Source: Fibrobacteraceae bacterium (GTDB lineage Bacteria; Fibrobacterota; Fibrobacteria; Fibrobacterales; Fibrobacteraceae). Taken from it: a DNA stretch of 6,551 bases. A program made the translations under genes and the position numbers. Positions within the stretch are counted from its first letter, which is position 1; each line of letters starts with the position of its first letter. Under the pieces are notes generated by a model, which ran no database searches, was not told where the DNA came from, and saw nothing but the letters and a program-made list of their open reading frames with translations. The DNA lies in assembly GCA_023231365.1 (NCBI GenBank), contig JALNVO010000154.1, positions 1-6,551 on the forward strand, given 5' to 3'. Of this stretch, positions 1 to 6,002 are shown piece by piece.

Positions 1-1671
1 ATCGATACGTTCTTTGCCGCGACGTGGGAAGTGCATTACAATTCTTCCCGGACGGGCATCCGTCTGATCGGACCGCAACCCAAGTGGGCGAGGACGGACG
101 GCGGGGAAGCGGGACTGCATCCTTCGAACTTGCACGATAACGCCTATGCGGTCGGCTCCCTGGATTTCACGGGTGATATGCCGATCATCTTAGGCGTGGA
201 TGGCCCGAGCCTCGGCGGTTTCGTCTGCCCGGCGACGATCGCTTCTGCGGAACTTTGGAAAATGGGACAGCTCCGCAGCGGCGACAAGGTCCGCTTCGTG
301 CCCATTTCCGCGGAAGAGGCGGAACGTATCCGTCTGTATCGCGAAGGGGCGTTGGAACATCCGGAAACGTTTGCCGTGGATGAACCGACTCTTTCTTCGG
401 CTCCTCTCACGACGCCGATCGTCGCGACTTTCCACGAAAATGCCGAAATGGAAAAAATCGTGGTGCGCGCGGACGGGGACGGCAACCTGCTTCTAGAATT
501 CGGCCCGGCGATCATCGATCTCCGCTTGCGCTTTATGGTGCATTCCTGGATGCTTTCTGTCCAGAAAAAATTCAGCGATGTCGTCATCGACGTGACTCCC
601 GGCATCCGTTCCATACAAATTCACTACAATGTTTCGAAGATCCGTCAGGGCGAAATGCTTTCTCGCATCGCGGAACTCGCCTGTGAACTCAAGGAAAATA
701 GAATCACGAAAGTCTCTACGCGGACGGTGTACTTGCCGCTCAGCTGGGACGATCCAGCGACTCGTCTCGCTATTCAGAAGTACGTGGAAACGGTCCGCCC
801 CGGCGCTCCGTGGTGCTGCCCGAACAATATCGAATTCATCCGCCGCGTTAACGGTCTCGATTCCATCGAAGAGGTGAAGAAAATCGTATTCGACGCGGAT
901 TACCTGGTGATGGGACTCGGTGACGTTTACCTCGGCGCTCCCGTGGCGACGCCTCTCGATCCGCGGCATCGTCTGGTGACGACCAAGTACAATCCCGCCC
1001 GCACTTGGACACCCGAAAATGCGGTCGGCATCGGCGGCGCCTACATGTGCGTTTACGGAATGGAAGGTCCGGGCGGCTATCAATTCGTCGGACGGACCGT
1101 GCAGATGTGGAACCGTTTCCGGAAAACTTCCGATTTCGAAAAGCCCTACCTGCTCCGCTTCTTTGACCGGGTCCGCTTTTACGAAGTCTCTGCGGCAGAA
1201 CTTTTGCAGATGCGCAAGGATTTCATCTCCGGCAAGTTCCATGTGAAGATCGAGAAAAGCGAATTCGACATTGCGGACTACGAAAAATTTCTTTCGGAAA
1301 ACGCCGAAAGCATCGCCGCGTTCGAATCGCGTCGCAAGCAGGCGTTCGAAGAGGAAAAGGAACGCTGGATCGCGACGGGACAGCTCACGTTCGAATCGCA
1401 TTCCGCGGAAAGCGTCGCGCCTGCGCAAGACGCTGTCTTGGCCGGGGGCGAGGAAGGCGTCTATTCGCCCGTGGCCGGTAGCCTGTGGAAATTGCTCGTG
1501 CCGGAACCGGGAACGGAAATCCAGCCGGGCGAGATTCTCGCCGTCCTCGAAAGCATGAAAACCGAAATTCCGGTGATCGCGGACGAGGCGTGCGTCGTTT
1601 CGCAAGTCTTCGCAAAGCAGGCGACGGAAGTCCGTTCCGGGCAATGCCTGTTCGCCGTGAAGCCTCTGTAA
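1..1671 (+). CDS. Urea/guanidine carboxylase, C-terminal part (partial, 5' end outside window)
   Basis: The reading frame is open from base 1 and ends at TAA 1669-1671, giving 556 visible residues. The GTG at 31 is internal, because homologous sequence (NSSRTGIRLIGP and the preceding residues) runs through it. Visible order: the end of the KipA/AHS2 half of the carboxyltransferase (about 1-105, with DGGEAGLHPSN and DGPSLGGFVCPAT), the KipI/AHS1 half (about 140-400, with LPLSWDDP at 245-252 and NPARTWTPENAVGIGG at 331-346), a charged Glu/Arg-rich linker (about 435-480), and a biotin carrier domain (484-556) with ESMKTE. The biotinylated Lys is codon 1558-1560. The missing N-terminus should hold the ATP-grasp biotin carboxylase. 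Known enzymes of this family carboxylate urea to allophanate, or guanidine to carboxyguanidine, using ATP and bicarbonate, so that nitrogen is released as ammonia by a partner hydrolase. It acts in the cytosol. Asp at codon 163-165 (LDFTGD) may point to guanidine. No partner gene is in the window. Confidence 0.95.
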   Translation: MDTFFAATWEVHYNSSRTGIRLIGPQPKWARTDGGEAGLHPSNLHDNAYAVGSLDFTGDMPIILGVDGPSLGGFVCPATIASAELWKMGQLRSGDKVRFVPISAEEAERIRLYREGALEHPETFAVDEPTLSSAPLTTPIVATFHENAEMEKIVVRADGDGNLLLEFGPAIIDLRLRFMVHSWMLSVQKKFSDVVIDVTPGIRSIQIHYNVSKIRQGEMLSRIAELACELKENRITKVSTRTVYLPLSWDDPATRLAIQKYVETVRPGAPWCCPNNIEFIRRVNGLDSIEEVKKIVFDADYLVMGLGDVYLGAPVATPLDPRHRLVTTKYNPARTWTPENAVGIGGAYMCVYGMEGPGGYQFVGRTVQMWNRFRKTSDFEKPYLLRFFDRVRFYEVSAAELLQMRKDFISGKFHVKIEKSEFDIADYEKFLSENAESIAAFESRRKQAFEEEKERWIATGQLTFESHSAESVAPAQDAVLAGGEEGVYSPVAGSLWKLLVPEPGTEIQPGEILAVLESMKTEIPVIADEACVVSQVFAKQATEVRSGQCLFAVKPL

Positions 1672-1691
1672 TAGATCCTACGCGCATCACA

Positions 1692-1721
1692 AGAAAGCCG
1701 CCCTGCAAAGGACGGCTTTCT
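1692..1721. terminator. Bidirectional terminator between carboxylase gene and pheS
   Basis: An 11-bp stem pairs AGAAAGCCGCC (1692-1702) with GACGGCTTTCT (1711-1721), with one G-T wobble and an 8-nt loop. The A-rich left arm and T-rich right arm let it work in both directions. It lies 20 bases after the carboxylase stop and 16 bases after the pheS stop on the other strand. There is no long pure T run, so termination strength is uncertain. Confidence 0.75.
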
Positions 1722-1737
1722 AGCGAGAATGTTAAAA

Positions 1738-2760
1738 TCAGAATTGAGAAAGGAACCGCTGGTCGTTTGAGGTGAGAAGCCCGATTTCTGGAATCTCATG
1801 GCGGAGCATTGCGATGCGGTCAAGTCCGAAACCAAATGCGAAGCCTGTGTATTTTTCCGGGTCGATTCCGCAATTCTTGAACACGTTCGGATCGACGGAT
1901 CCGCATCCGCCAATTTCCATCCAACCGGAGCCCTTGCATTTCTTGCAACCTTTTCCGCCGCAAAATACGCAGCTTACGTCCATCTCGGCTGAAGGCTCCG
2001 TGAAGGGAAAGAAGCTTGGGCGGAAGCGAGTCTTGACTCCTTCGCCGAAAAGTTTGTTCATAAAGATCTGGAGGACGCCTTTGAGTTGGGCGAAGGTAAT
2101 GTTTTCATCGACGACGAGACCTTCGCATTGCTGGAACATAGGGGCATGTGTCGCGTCGCTATCGACGCGGAATACGTGACCCGGAGCGATCATCCGGAAC
2201 GGAGGCTTGTGCGTTTCCATGTAGTGAATCTGGGTATCGGAAGTCTGCGTGCGGAGCATGACCTTGTCGCCCAAGTAGAACGTGTCCTGCATATCGCGGC
2301 TCGGATGGTCGGGTGGCGTATTGAGCGCTTCGAAGTTGTACCAGTCCGTTTCGATATCGCGACCGGAATCGACTGCAAAACCCATCTGCGCAAAGAAATC
2401 GATGATTTCTTCACGGACATCGTACACCGGGTGCGTGCTTCCTGCCGGTATTCCGTTACCCGGAAGGCTGATATCGGTCCAGCCCTTTTCGAGTTCATTT
2501 TCAAGATTTTTTTTCTGGGCTTCTGCCAAGGCCTTTTCAATTCTTTCCGTGACAGCCGTTTTCAATTCGTTGACAAGCTTTCCAAAGGAGGGACGCTCTT
2601 CAGCAGGAAGAGCCGCCATTTGCTTCATAAGTTCTGTAATTTGGCCTTTTTTACCTAAGTACTTGACGCGGAGTGCGTCAACCGATTCTTTGACGTTGAG
2701 AGCTGTTCCCGCGAGTTCAGCTTCAAAAGCTTCGCGGACTTTGGAAAGAGTTTCGTTCAT
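1738..2760 (-). CDS. pheS: Phenylalanine--tRNA ligase alpha subunit
   Basis: This is a 340-residue protein, normal for bacterial PheS. It charges tRNA-Phe with phenylalanine in the cytosol as part of an alpha2-beta2 enzyme with PheT. An N-terminal coiled-coil tRNA-binding arm (about 1-90) precedes the class II catalytic core: motif 1 around HPVYDVREEI (110-119), motif 2 around MIAPGHVFRVDSDATHAPMF (190-209), and motif 3 GFGLDRIAML (310-319). A four-Cys knuckle (Cys264, 267, 272, 275, CVFCGGKGCKKC) precedes GCGSVDPNV. Ala308 in GFAFG, in the amino-acid pocket region, is retained. The start is ATG 2760, with GGAA at 2765-2768 as a weak ribosome site. The frame stays open upstream to 3018, but that part has no PheS homology and overlaps a pseudogene in another frame. 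FQQCEG replaces the more usual FHQxEG. pheT does not follow; a convergent gene does. I found no confident promoter, so transcription may begin inside the upstream pseudogene. Confidence 0.98.
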   Translation of the reverse strand: MNETLSKVREAFEAELAGTALNVKESVDALRVKYLGKKGQITELMKQMAALPAEERPSFGKLVNELKTAVTERIEKALAEAQKKNLENELEKGWTDISLPGNGIPAGSTHPVYDVREEIIDFFAQMGFAVDSGRDIETDWYNFEALNTPPDHPSRDMQDTFYLGDKVMLRTQTSDTQIHYMETHKPPFRMIAPGHVFRVDSDATHAPMFQQCEGLVVDENITFAQLKGVLQIFMNKLFGEGVKTRFRPSFFPFTEPSAEMDVSCVFCGGKGCKKCKGSGWMEIGGCGSVDPNVFKNCGIDPEKYTGFAFGFGLDRIAMLRHEIPEIGLLTSNDQRFLSQF

Positions 2761-2791
2761 AGTATTCCAAATGTAGAAAAACCTGGAATTC

Positions 2792-3480
2792 TTATTTGAA
2801 GACGACGAGCTGCGAAACCTTTCCGATACGGACGAGGTAGCCCCCTTTTTTACAAATGGGAAAATTTGCGTTCCCGGAGAGGCCTGTGGAATGATATGAA
2901 AGGCATCCATTAACTTGGTAAAGACTGACGTTTTCATTTTGAAGCCCGCTGATAGAAAAACCAGACTGGGTTTGGATAATCTTGTGCGATGATTTTCGCG
3001 GGGAAAACTTAATTCCACTCGATGTATCGAGCGTATTTTGCGAAAGATAAATGTTTGTACTTATGTAAAAGTTGCGCATTTCCGTTCTGCGGTCGCAGAG
3101 GAAAAACGCAAAATCGTGGACGGTCCCGGATGCCAAGGAGAGCCTCGAGATTGATTACCAACTTTTTGTCAATGAAAGCCCAGATGTCGTCGTCTCCGCG
3201 GACATTTAGCGTTTGTCCTTCTTCTGCGATAAAGTTGGAGTGAAATTCCATACAGAATTGCCGATCGCGATTTCCTTCTATCCGATCACTCCATGAAGTC
3301 GTATTGTATACGGATGGATTGGTCCCTGCTCCAAATTCGCCTTCTTCCGTCGGGTAGCTATCGATGTAAGGAAACCCTGTTGCGGGATTGATCGCCGCCC
3401 AATTGTGAACGTTTGAAAATAGATTGTTTGCCGTTTCGCTGACTTATAGAAATCGTTAAAAAACTTGCCATCCCTCATAA
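2792..3480 (-). pseudogene. Broken fibro-slime domain protein gene with secretion-type C-terminal tail
   Basis: Three pieces in different frames read in order as one fibro-slime domain protein. Piece 1 (about 3478-3445) encodes MRDGKFFNDFYK. A frame change at the TAA at 3446-3444 leads to piece 2 (3443 to about 3141), which contains NNLFSNVHNWAAINPATGFP, YPTEEGEFGAGTNPSVYNTT, DRQFCMEFHSNF and RGDDDIWAFIDKKLVINLEA. A second frame change near 3143 leads to piece 3 (to stop TAA 2792-2794), with SGTVHDFAFFLCDRRTEM and STNIYLSQ. About 20 residues normally lying between the DLGG-like strand and the G-x-x-x-D-F strand seem to be missing there. The end, roughly LYQVNGCLSYHS through GGYLVRIGKVSQLVVFK, resembles a type IX secretion C-terminal sorting domain. 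Intact relatives are exported, PA14-like surface proteins linked in Fibrobacter to adhesion and fibre degradation. No signal peptide is visible at the 5' end. The stop lies 31 bases before pheS in the same direction. Confidence 0.85.
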
Positions 3481-3503
3481 AATTCCCTTTTCTTTGAATG
3501 GCT

Positions 3504-3532
3504 TTGGTTCCCGAAATAAAAAAATCTATCTT
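3504..3532 (+). promoter_or_regulatory. Possible sigma-70-type promoter for adk
   Basis: TTGGTT (3504-3509) and TATCTT (3527-3532) are separated by 17 bases and lie about 40 bases before the adk start, in the A+T-rich stretch between adk and the fibro-slime remnant. Both boxes match the consensus only partly, so this is a weak call. An alternative pair is TTGAAT (3494-3499) with TAAAAA (3517-3522). Confidence 0.3.
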
Positions 3533-3571
3533 TGCCGTGCAAAATAAGAACCACAAACCAGAGGTCTTTTT

Positions 3572-4174
3572 ATGGCACAGATTCCTGCAATTCTCATTTT
3601 TGGTGCACCGGGCTCCGGTAAAGGCACCGTTGGCGCAAAACTCGCGCAGACGACGAGCATCAAGCATCTTTCTACGGGAGATATCTTTCGAGGCATAGCT
3701 CCCTCAAGTGAAAGCGGCAAGCTCATCGCTTCTTATTCCAGCGCAGGAAAACTCGTCCCGGATAGCGCTACTGCTCAGATTTTTGAACGCTTCATCAAGG
3801 GCCTCATTGATACGAACCGCTTGAATCCGGATAAGGATATGCTCCTTTTGGATGGCATTCCACGCACACCGGATCAGGTCGATCTGATCAAGCCCATTGT
3901 CGATGTAAAGCATGTATTCGTTCTCGACATTACCAAGGATGAAACGATTGTCGCCCGCCTTCTCAACCGCGCTAAGATTGAAGGCCGCAAGGATGATGCC
4001 GATGAATCCATCATCCGCAACCGCATGATCGAATACCGTACGAAAACTGCTGCGGTACTTGAAAAGTATGATTCAAAGATCATTTCGCATATCGTTGGCG
4101 ATAATACGCCGGACGAAGTGTTCTGCGATGTTCTTTCTGCATACGTCCAGTTTATGAAGACTCTCAAAAAGTAA
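3572..4174 (+). CDS. adk: Adenylate kinase (short-LID type)
   Basis: The 200-residue protein interconverts ATP + AMP and 2 ADP in the cytosol. The P-loop GAPGSGKGT is at 11-19, the AMP-binding STGDIFR at 34-40, GKLVPD at 59-64, LLLDGIPRTP at 91-100 (usually GFPRT), and the Arg-rich catalytic segment LLNRAKIEGRKDDADE at 130-145, with Arg150 and the RMIEYRTKTAAVLEKY helix following. The LID region between Arg133 and the Asp-Asp pair is very short and has no Cys zinc ligands, so this is the short form of the family. The start at ATG 3572 is fixed by GAGG at 3561-3564 with 7-base spacing, and the protein begins right at the first beta strand. The gene stands alone, divergent from the pheS/fibro-slime side and closed by its own terminator. 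A related nucleoside monophosphate kinase is the only alternative, and it fits less well. Confidence 0.95.
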   Translation: MAQIPAILIFGAPGSGKGTVGAKLAQTTSIKHLSTGDIFRGIAPSSESGKLIASYSSAGKLVPDSATAQIFERFIKGLIDTNRLNPDKDMLLLDGIPRTPDQVDLIKPIVDVKHVFVLDITKDETIVARLLNRAKIEGRKDDADESIIRNRMIEYRTKTAAVLEKYDSKIISHIVGDNTPDEVFCDVLSAYVQFMKTLKK

Positions 4175-4190
4175 TTTGTCTGTTGTAAAC

Positions 4191-4222
4191 AAAAAGGAAC
4201 CGCGAAAACGGTTCTTTTTTTT
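4191..4222 (+). terminator. Intrinsic terminator of adk
   Basis: GAACCG (4197-4202) pairs with CGGTTC (4209-4214) around a 6-base CGAAAA loop. The stem can extend through a G-T pair into A5 (4191-4195) against the T run, and T8 follows at 4215-4222. It starts 16 bases after the adk stop. This is a classical rho-independent terminator. Confidence 0.9.
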
Positions 4223-4259
4223 GTTTGAAACTTTCGGCAGAAAATTTTTCAGAACCAAA

Positions 4260-4583
4260 TCACAAGTTGCCGTTATCGGAATGCAAAAATGGCTCCGGTT
4301 GTATTAGTATCCAAAATAAATCCGCCAATTCTTTTGGAACGCTTGTAAGAAGGGAACTCGATTCAAGGTTGAATTTTGAGAGGCGATTTTGTTGGATGAT
4401 GAGAATCCGGTTCCCTCCGGGGAGCACCTGGCTTTGTAGTAGTGGACTAAATTTCTGTTGCTGAACCATAGCAATCCCAAAACGAACTTTGCCGCTGTAT
4501 TCGGCTTTTGCAACAGAAGTCACTCCAAGTGGAGGAATGCATCCAAACTGAATATCGCTGGTAGAGAATGCCTTTGCTATCAT
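4260..4583 (-). CDS. Unrecognised ORF, 107 aa
   Basis: An open frame runs from ATG 4583 (or GTG 4592) to TGA 4260-4262. I do not recognise the protein. It is mixed hydrophobic/polar (for example SGKVRFGIAMVQQQKF and LPGGNRILIIQQNR) with no clear transmembrane helix, signal peptide or enzyme motif. Codon use looks more like a real gene than the opposite strand does. However, no Shine-Dalgarno sequence precedes either start, and the frame is open back to a TGA near 4636. It could therefore be the 3' end of a gene whose 5' part is lost. It sits alone between the adk terminator and dapB and runs toward adk. Confidence 0.3.
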   Translation of the reverse strand: MIAKAFSTSDIQFGCIPPLGVTSVAKAEYSGKVRFGIAMVQQQKFSPLLQSQVLPGGNRILIIQQNRLSKFNLESSSLLTSVPKELADLFWILIQPEPFLHSDNGNL

Positions 4584-4654
4584 AAATAACACAGTTATTG
4601 ACGCTTCGCGTGCTAATGCACAAGTAGGTGCGCTTCACTGTCAGTCGTTTTCAC

Positions 4655-4674
4655 CACTTCTCGTTTTAGAAGTG
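4655..4674. repeat. Small perfect hairpin
   Basis: CACTTCT (4655-4661) and AGAAGTG (4668-4674) form a perfect 7-bp stem around a 6-base CGTTTT loop. There is no T run beyond either arm, so it is not a convincing terminator. It might be part of the dapB upstream region or a leftover structure. Confidence 0.45.
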
Positions 4675-4680
4675 CCTTTA

Positions 4681-4696
4681 TATGTCTGTATGTCTG
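4681..4696. repeat. 8-bp direct tandem repeat upstream of dapB
   Basis: TATGTCTG occurs twice head to tail (4681-4688 and 4689-4696), just before a possible -35 box at 4699. It may be chance or a protein-binding repeat; only the exact duplication is certain. Confidence 0.5.
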
Positions 4697-4698
4697 AC

Positions 4699-4728
4699 TT
4701 GAATCAAGGTAAAGTTGTACGGGATAAA
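4699..4728 (+). promoter_or_regulatory. Possible dapB promoter
   Basis: TTGAAT (4699-4704), an 18-base spacer and GATAAA (4723-4728) lie about 85 bases upstream of the dapB start. Both boxes are imperfect and the region is A+T-rich, so chance matches are likely. Confidence 0.25.
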
Positions 4729-4802
4729 TCTCATTTTCTCTTTCACAAGATGATTTTTAGGAATGCCCGTATTTCAATTTTCTTATCTTTGTTCTGAAAA
4801 TG

Positions 4803-4808
4803 AAGGAG
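4803..4808 (+). promoter_or_regulatory. Ribosome binding site deciding the dapB start
   Basis: AAGGAG is followed by 5 bases and ATG 4814. This selects 4814 over the in-frame upstream ATG at 4763, which would add 17 residues in front of the conserved first beta strand. Confidence 0.85.
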
Positions 4809-4813
4809 TTCTC

Positions 4814-5644
4814 ATGTCGGTTTATGTAATGGTGAATGGCATCCCCGGAAATATGGCGAAGATCGTTGCAGAAACTTGTGTTGCCCGCGGCCTCTTCCTC
4901 GTTCCGTTTTCTCTTACAGGAGAGCAGATCGTTGAAAATGAATCGGAAGTATGCGGTAAGACAATCCGGCTTTTGAAGCCTTCCAACCGGGAAGCTTACA
5001 TAGCGAAAGTCCTTGTGGAATATCCGGGCCTTATCTGCGTGGATTTTACGCATCCGACTGCCGTAAATGAAAATGCAGAATTTTATGTGAAGCATCATAT
5101 TCCCTTTGTGATGGGGACGACCGGCGGTGATCGGGTTTCCCTTTTGAAGCTTGTTAAAGAAGCGAACCATCCGAGTGTGATCGCCCCCAATATGGCGAAG
5201 CAGATAGTCGCTTTTCAAGCGATGATCGACTGGCTCTCCAAAACTTTTCCGACAGCCTTTGATGGATACAAATTAAGCATTGTCGAAAGTCACCAGAAGA
5301 CCAAGGCGGATACGAGTGGAACGGCAAAGGCCGTGGCGAAGTCCTTTGAAGATATGGGCCTTGATTTTGACGAAAGCAAAATTGAGAAGGTTCGCGTAGA
5401 GAGCGAGCAAATAGAACGGATGCATGTGCCGGAGGAGTATCTTTCGGGGCATGCCTTCCACACGTATTCTCTTGACAGTGCCGATGGAACGGTTCACTTT
5501 GAATTCCGGCACAATGTGTGCGGGCGGAAAATTTATGCGGAAGGCTCTGTAGATGCCGTGAACTTCCTTGCCGAACAAATTAAGAAAGGACATGCCCATC
5601 CGTTTGATATGATGGATGTGCTCCGTTCCGGTTCTATGCGCTAA
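4814..5644 (+). CDS. dapB: 4-hydroxy-tetrahydrodipicolinate reductase, plant-like type
   Basis: The 276-residue enzyme reduces the DapA product (4-hydroxy-tetrahydrodipicolinate) with NAD(P)H in the diaminopimelate/lysine pathway, supplying lysine and peptidoglycan precursors in the cytosol. The N-terminal Rossmann nucleotide-binding loop is VNGIPGNM (7-14). DFTHPTAV (77-84), MGTTGG (100-105) and IAPNMAKQ (123-130) line the cofactor and active site. The substrate-binding segment ESHQKTKADTSGTAKAV (158-174) carries the catalytic/substrate His160 and Lys164 and has TSGTA where classical DapB has PSGTA. HNVCGRKIYAEGSVDA (233-248) is near the C-terminus. The ESHQ-x4-DTSGTAKA and HNVCGR wording is that of the plant-like DapB group, not the E. 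coli type. The start is ATG 4814, with AAGGAG 5 bases upstream. No other dap gene adjoins it, and I saw no clear terminator after it. Confidence 0.95.
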   Translation: MSVYVMVNGIPGNMAKIVAETCVARGLFLVPFSLTGEQIVENESEVCGKTIRLLKPSNREAYIAKVLVEYPGLICVDFTHPTAVNENAEFYVKHHIPFVMGTTGGDRVSLLKLVKEANHPSVIAPNMAKQIVAFQAMIDWLSKTFPTAFDGYKLSIVESHQKTKADTSGTAKAVAKSFEDMGLDFDESKIEKVRVESEQIERMHVPEEYLSGHAFHTYSLDSADGTVHFEFRHNVCGRKIYAEGSVDAVNFLAEQIKKGHAHPFDMMDVLRSGSMR

Positions 5645-6002
5645 GACTCGCGTATAGATTTTGCTCGGCTGTGAAAAACTAAGTGGGAGTATGAATCGAT
5701 TAAGCTTCAACGTTTATTAATCGTTGACCGCATTTAAATTTTGACTAGGCAAATAAATTTGTGGTGTAGTATTTGATTTAACCATAGTTGCAAAAAACGA
5801 AGAATAATATGGGTGCCTTTTGTATTGTTGAATTTTGTTAATTAAACGTGACAGGCTCTTCTGCTATGTCTTAGCTAATTTTATGAAAATGAGTTTCTAG
5901 AAATATGTTAAAAAAAAACAGATCGATTTTGGAGGCTTTTTCTATACCGGAAATTTGAAAAAAGCTATTTTGCCTAAGATAACGCGCAACAGGATGGACT
6001 TT
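5645..6002. other. A+T-rich gap between dapB and mod
   Basis: This stretch is strikingly A+T-rich (15 G/C of 60 in 5881-5940). I see only a weak stem (CAACG 5708-5712 with CGTTG 5722-5726), short palindromes such as AATCGATT (5694-5701), a run of nine A, and a possible mod promoter at its right end. There is no RNA gene, no transposase remnant, and no ORF longer than about 20 codons with a plausible ribosome site. Confidence 0.6.
5955..5983 (+). promoter_or_regulatory. Possible mod promoter
   Basis: TTGAAA (5955-5960, five of six to consensus) and GATAAC (5978-5983, four of six) are separated by 17 bases. Transcription would start near 5990, just ahead of AGGA at 5991-5994, giving a leader of only about 13 bases. 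The fit is coherent but unproven. Confidence 0.4.

Larger units (their letters stand above)
4175..4813. other. Intergenic stretch between adk and dapB
   Basis: Apart from the adk terminator, the doubtful minus-strand ORF (4260-4583), the hairpin at 4655-4674, the 8-bp tandem repeat at 4681-4696 and a possible dapB promoter, I see nothing in these 639 bases. There is no tRNA-like cloverleaf and no transposase similarity. The length is unusual next to the compact housekeeping genes on either side. Confidence 0.6.

Noticed and set aside
493..1644. Long minus-strand open frame (383 codons) opposite the carboxylase gene
   Set aside because: The plus strand here encodes unmistakable carboxyltransferase and biotin-domain motifs. 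The antisense product is Arg/His/Phe-rich with no recognisable motif, as expected from the complement of a G+C-rich gene.
2086..2658. Plus-strand open frame of 190 codons opposite pheS
   Set aside because: It is antisense to conserved PheS motifs, and its product has no recognisable domain or ribosome site.
2761..3018. N-terminal extension of pheS by 86 residues to 3018
   Set aside because: The extension has no PheS homology and lies in the wrong frame over the fibro-slime remnant. ATG 2760 gives the normal PheS N-terminus and length.
3278..3667. Minus-strand open frame of 129 codons spanning the adk 5' end
   Set aside because: Its first part is antisense to adk and its last part is the wrong frame of the fibro-slime remnant. 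Only the short MRDGKFFNDFYK section seems to derive from the original protein.
4225..4464. Plus-strand 79-codon ORF after adk
   Set aside because: It begins just after the adk terminator with no ribosome site, and its Cys/Trp/Arg-rich product looks like a shadow of the minus-strand frame.
4763..4813. Upstream dapB start at ATG 4763
   Set aside because: It has no ribosome site. The added 17 residues precede the conserved first strand, while AAGGAG is ideally placed for ATG 4814.
5931..5935. GGAGG as a ribosome site
   Set aside because: No ATG, GTG or TTG lies at a suitable distance downstream; the only in-frame ATG codons for mod are at 5994 and 6003, about 60 bases away.
5905..5958. 17-codon ORF (MLKKNRSILEAFSIPEI) before mod
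   Set aside because: It has no Shine-Dalgarno sequence, lies in very A+T-rich sequence where short ORFs are expected, and has no link to mod.
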